Translations under genes and position numbers: made by a program
In this document: positions 59,722-64,000 of the stretch, piece after piece
Numbering within the stretch: the stretch's first letter is position 1
How the letters are laid out: every line of letters begins with the position of its first letter
The notes under the pieces: generated by a model
What the model saw: the letters and a program-made list of their open reading frames with translations, nothing else
Database searches by the model: none
What the model was told of the DNA's origin: nothing
DNA from: Rattus norvegicus
Lineage: Eukaryota > Chordata > Mammalia > Rodentia > Muridae
Reading direction: 5' to 3'
NCBI RefSeq assembly: GCF_036323735.1
Contig: NC_086040.1
Coordinates: 57,513,891 to 57,577,890, forward strand
Length of the DNA: 64,000 nucleotides

Positions 59722-59815
59722 TAGCCAGAGTTTCTATTGCTATTATGAAATATCATGACCAAAATGAAAAAAAAAGAAAGTTGGGGAAGAAAGTCTTTAT
59801 TTTAGTTTACATTTT
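59722..59815 (+). mobile_element. Possible hAT-Charlie (URR1-like) fragment
   Basis: 'cttagccagagtttctattgct' and 'tatcatgaccaaaatg' resemble the head of a common rodent DNA-transposon repeat, as remembered. It is interrupted by the following L1 3' end. Confidence 0.35.
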
Positions 59816-60832
59816 CTTTTTTTTTATATTTTATTTATTATAATTTTACAATCCAGATTTCATCCCTCTCCCAGCCCATACTCTGACTGTTCTACATCCC
59901 TTACCTACTCCCCTCATGCCCATCTGAATGAAGCCAACTGCCACTCTACCCCAGTCACCCAGACCTCTCCACACCCTGGGGACTCAAGTCTCTTGATGGT
60001 TAAGTGCATCTTCTCTTGTTGCGTCCAGAACCAGCACTCCAGTCTTAGAGGCCTCATATTAGCTGGTGCATGATGCCCCATTGATGGCTCAGAGTCTGAA
60101 AAAAACACTGGGGTCCAGGTTACTTAGCGCTGCTGGTCCTCCTGCAGGGTTGCTCCACTCCTCAGCTTCCTCCAGCTTTTCCCTAGTTCAACCACAGGGC
60201 CTCACAGCTTCTGTTCATTGACTTCGTGTAATTGTCTGCATCTGACTCTTTCAGCTGCTTGTTGGGTCTGTCAGAAGGCAGTCATATCATGTCCGTTTTG
60301 TGAACATGACAAGGCATGAGTAATAGTGTCAGGCCTTGGGAGCCTCTACTTAATCTGATTCCCAGATATGGCTGGTCACTGGAATTCCTTTTACTAAGGC
60401 TCTTCTCTGGTTTTGTCCCTGAAGTTCTTTCAGAGAGGAACAAATATGGGTCAGAGTTTTGATTTGTAGATGGCCACCTTATCCCTCACTTGATGCTCTC
60501 TCTTCCTCTTGGAGGTTTCTCTACAAGTTCCCTCTACCCACTCCTGGACATTTAACTGAGTCCTGTTAGTCTCTGAGCTCTCAGGTCTCTGGAATATTCT
60601 AGAGCCACCCCCCACCTCCAACATTTTAGCTCCTGAGGTTGCCTGTTTCCATTCATTCTTCTGGCACTCAGGGCTTCAGTCCTTCTCCCCACCGATACCT
60701 GACCATGTTCCCCTCTTTCCCTTACTGTCTCCTTTCTCACCCAGGTCCCTCACTCTACCGTCCTGTGTTTCATTTCTTCTCGCTCTCAAGTAAGATTGAT
60801 ATTCCTCAATTTGGCTGCTCAACTTGTTAAAC
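59815..60832 (-). mobile_element. Lx-type L1 3' end
   Basis: About 1 kb of reverse L1 3' UTR with 'atctgactctttcagctgcttgttgggtc', 'agtaatagtgtcaggccttggg', 'acaagttccctctacccactcc' and 'gttgcctgtttccattc' in the order of the Lx 3' region. No ORF2 sequence is attached. Confidence 0.75.
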
Positions 60833-60834
60833 TT

Positions 60835-61353
60835 TTATTTTGCCTTTTACAAAAAATTGGATATTTTTGTTTAATTTCAAATATTATTCACTTTCCCAAT
60901 TTTCCCATCATAAGAGTCCTATCCCTTCCCCCACCAGTTCTTCTGTAAAGGTGTTCCCTTCACCAACCACTCCCTTTCCCAGCAGCCCCTGACATTCCCC
61001 TACATTGGGGGTTCCAGCTTTGGTAGGCCTAACAGCTTCTCCTCCCACTGACGTCCAACAAGGCCATTCCCTGCTACATATGCTGTTGGAGCCATAGTTC
61101 TGTCCATGTGGAGTCTTTGAATATTGTTTTAGTACCAGAAAGTTATGGGTCATTGTCACTGTTGTTCTTATGGGCTTGGTAATCCTTTCTCCAAATTTAC
61201 TAACAAGAGGTTCGTTTGCATTCCACTGGTTTGCCAATAACTTTCACATTTGTAATTGGCATGCTCTACCTGGGTCTCTTAGGAAAGATCTATATCCGTT
61301 TCATGGCAACATGCACTTCTTAGCGTCATCAATCTTATGTAATTTTGTGGCAG

Positions 61354-61407
<54 letters not shown>

Positions 61408-63012
61408 GTATTTGGTGGTTCCTACGTGCTTAGGGGGAATTTTAGGATGGATTCTGTGCAAATAGGTCAAAAATGTGGAATCAGCAAACGGCAATGCTAG
61501 TCAGACTCCGTCTGGTTTTTATGAGCCTATTGAATTGAGGTTTCTCTGGACATCAAGCCATTCCTCATCCTGCCCATCCTCCTGAGTCTTGTGTTTGGAC
61601 TGAAGAAAGAATCATGGTAAAACCTCCAAAACCCTTAAGTCTGGCCCTGGGAACACAGGAAGGTAAATATTATAGAATTGATATCTAATGGCACTGGAGA
61701 TTTGCATTCTAGAGTCCATGATGTTCTTGCTTTACTGATGTCTCATTATTTTTGGATGAAATAAGGATTTGGAAGTTTATCATTTGAATGAATTACACAA
61801 TATTGACACTGTTATATTCACTCTATAGCTGGGCAGGCTTTTTTGCTAATTCATTGCATAAAATGGAATTGCAAAACTGAATTTTTGAGTACACATTCAG
61901 AAATGTATATATAAAGTCTCCTATAAGGAAAGTACAATAGGAAAATGAAATACAATATTCAATCAAATAAAGATCTGTAGGGAAAATCCTGGCCTTTGGG
62001 AAACAGAGAAAAACGAGGAAATTGAAGTGTATGTCACAGGAATGGGCCTGGGAATAGAATTCTTGTCCAGAATAATCTCCTCCACCTCATGTTCCTAGAC
62101 CTTTTCTACCCATGCCAAGTGCCTGATTAACTTTGTCCATTCAGAGCATGAAACCATTAATGAAGGAAAAAAAGTCTCTAGCTTTAGAGAGATTGAGTAC
62201 ATAAAGGTTTCCCCTGAGTCACAGGAGACATACCAGGAAAGTGCACGCTCAAAACTGGTCAATGTAAGGAAATCTGTTCAGCAGGTAGGCCATGGCAGTT
62301 CTCAGTGACATCATCATTAGGCCTACCTGAAAAATCTCTTGTATCCTGGAGATTACTAGCTTCTTATGTGATGTCACACTGTTGTCGTAACTACAACTGC
62401 CTCTCCTATATTCCTTCAATACCTCTAGGGTCTACTAAATGGCCTCTAATTCAGAGTAAACATCAATTTGGGAGGGTGAACAAAGAGGATGAAGAGATCA
62501 GATATGGGGAGAATGAAGGAAGCTGGCCTTCTGTCTTGGTATAAAAAAAGGAAGACATACATGGTCCTTGGTACAACTCAGTGAGCACTTGGTAGGGATT
62601 TAGTGGGACCTGAGCCTCACACCTATGGAAATTAGGAACTGGGAGCCTCTCAGAGGCATCTGGACTTCCTTGTTCTTATGGTTCCTGGAAATCAGAGAGT
62701 TTATATCATTAATTTCTTTATTCCAAAAGCCAAGTGTTGGTAAAGACGCTGTTATTTTCCTGAGAGCTCATGGCCTTTACTCTTTTTGACAAGAAGAAAA
62801 AGGTCCTAAGGAAAAAGGGAGAGACAGGTACTGTGTCCCTAGCTCAGAGTAAACTCCTTGTTTTGGATATCTATAGTGCAGTCTGGGAAGCAGCAGTGCT
62901 ATTAGTTGAGACTTCGTCATCTCAGTCTTTCCACTAATATTTCGACTGACTAGCACTTTACTTTTCTGAGTCAATAGGTAGGATTAGCTGTCAGATTTCT
63001 CTTCTTTTATTT
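60835..63012. repeat. Array unit F (second cluster)
   Basis: Same structure and orientation as units A-D. L1 part at about 60840-61350, (TCTA)n at 61355-61407, body to about 63012 with 'gtgatgtcac' near 62369, 'ggtataaaaaaagg' near 62539 and the landmark atggc at 62770. Confidence 0.88.
61355..61407. repeat. (TCTA)n microsatellite in unit F
   Basis: About 13 tetranucleotides in the slot that holds (TA)n in units D and G. Confidence 0.95.
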
Positions 63013-63014
63013 CT

Positions 63015-63540
63015 TTCATTTTTTTATGTTTTAGCAATTTTTATTGCTTTTTTTAACTTGATATTTCTATATTTACATTTAATGTTATTTCGTTCCCCAT
63101 TTTCCAGAACATACGATTCCTACCCATATCCTTCCCCTTCTTCTCTAACACCTCTGACTGCGCCTTCACATTCCCTTGTACTGGCCGACAAACTTAGAGA
63201 GGACCAAGAGCTTCTGCTTCCATTCCTGATGACAAGGCCATCCTCTGCCACATGCAGTTAGAGCCATAGCTCTGTCCGTGTACATTCATTGAACATTGGT
63301 CTAATTTTAGAAAGCTCTGGTTCATTGATATTGTTGTTCTTATGGGATTGAAACCTCCTTCAGCTCTTGTAATCCTTTCTCAAAATCTGCCAACAAGAGG
63401 TCTGTTTCAGTTCACTGTATTGCCACTAGCATTCACATCTGTATTTGACATGATCTGCCTGTGTCTCTCAGGAAATATCTATATCCAGTTGCTGGCAGAA
63501 TGCACTTTTTAGCTACATCAATCTTATCTAGTTTTGGTGG

Positions 63541-63603
<63 letters not shown>

Positions 63604-64000
63604 TTTTGGTGGCTCCTACAACTATGTGGTTAGGTGGAATGGTAACATGGATTCTGAGCAACTAGGTCAAGAATGTAGAGTTCAGAAATGACAATGTCAA
63701 ATAGAATCCTTCCTGTTCTTATGAACGTATTGAAGTTGAGGTTTCACTGGTCCTCAAGCCTTTCTTCGCCCTGCCTATCCTCCAGTATCTTATGTTTCGC
63801 CTTCAGAGAGAATCATGGTAAAACATCTGACCCTCAAGGCTAGCAATGGGAACACAGGAAAGTAAATAGTATAGTACTGATATCAAATCGTACTAGAGAA
63901 CTGAATTCTATAGTTAATTTGTCCTTTGCTTTGCTGAAAATGGAATTGGAAACAGAAATTTTGAATACACATACAGGAATATTAATAAAGTCTCTTAACA
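63015..64000. repeat. Array unit G, cut by window end
   Basis: L1 part at about 63020-63543, (TA)n at 63544-63602, then the start of the body ('acttttggtggctcctacaac'). It continues past base 64000. Confidence 0.88.
63544..63602. repeat. (TA)n microsatellite in unit G
   Basis: Perfect TA run in the shared microsatellite slot. Confidence 0.95.

Overview
The window looks like repeat-dense, gene-poor mammalian DNA, almost certainly from a rat or a close relative. The evidence is three long copies of a rodent LINE-1 (L1) of the rat type, three ID (BC1/tRNA-Ala derived) SINEs, B3 SINEs, Lx-type L1 3' ends, a rodent ERVK provirus and a hAT-Charlie fragment. I find no convincing intact host gene. 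The only intact long reading frame with a known function is L1 ORF1 at 3022-4095 on the minus strand. The one recognisable host-derived gene is a broken processed copy of glutaredoxin-1 at about 36.5-37.2 kb.

Layout. 1-4795: minus-strand L1 (copy 1), cut by the window edge, with intact ORF1 and a nearly open ORF2; it sits against a hAT-Charlie remnant. 4.9-9.3 kb: mostly unassigned sequence with a B3 SINE, a (TACA)n run, three ~87-bp repeats and a 22-bp GC-rich minisatellite (7804-8369). 9.3-13.5 kb: old decayed minus-strand L1 with a younger L1 tail inserted. 13.5-17.9 kb: LTR-like repeat, L1 tails, an ID element, a B3 element and AT-rich DNA. 17.9-20.85 kb: long pyrimidine tract and another decayed L1. 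20.85-25.65 kb: minus-strand ERVK provirus with both LTRs, env and integrase remnants, and no recognisable reverse transcriptase or protease.

25.7-35.1 kb: the most unusual region. Four complete head-to-tail copies of a 2.2-2.4 kb unit, each made of an old L1 3' UTR piece, a slot usually filled by a microsatellite, and about 1.7 kb of sequence I do not recognise. At least two more units occur at 60.8-64.0 kb in the same orientation and run off the window. Between the clusters lie unassigned short ORFs, an ID element, the glutaredoxin pseudogene, a complete plus-strand L1 with a 14-bp target-site duplication (copy 2, 37857-44013), older L1/LTR debris, a third plus-strand L1 (copy 3, 47938-54202), another ID element, a possible MIR, and Lx-type L1 tails.

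How it fits together. The history readable here is repeated retrotransposition with nesting, plus local tandem duplication of the 2.2-2.4 kb unit. L1 machinery probably also supplied the ID and B3 SINEs and the glutaredoxin retrocopy. All family names come from reading the sequence against remembered consensus features; no database search was run. Boundaries of old elements are good to tens of bases only.
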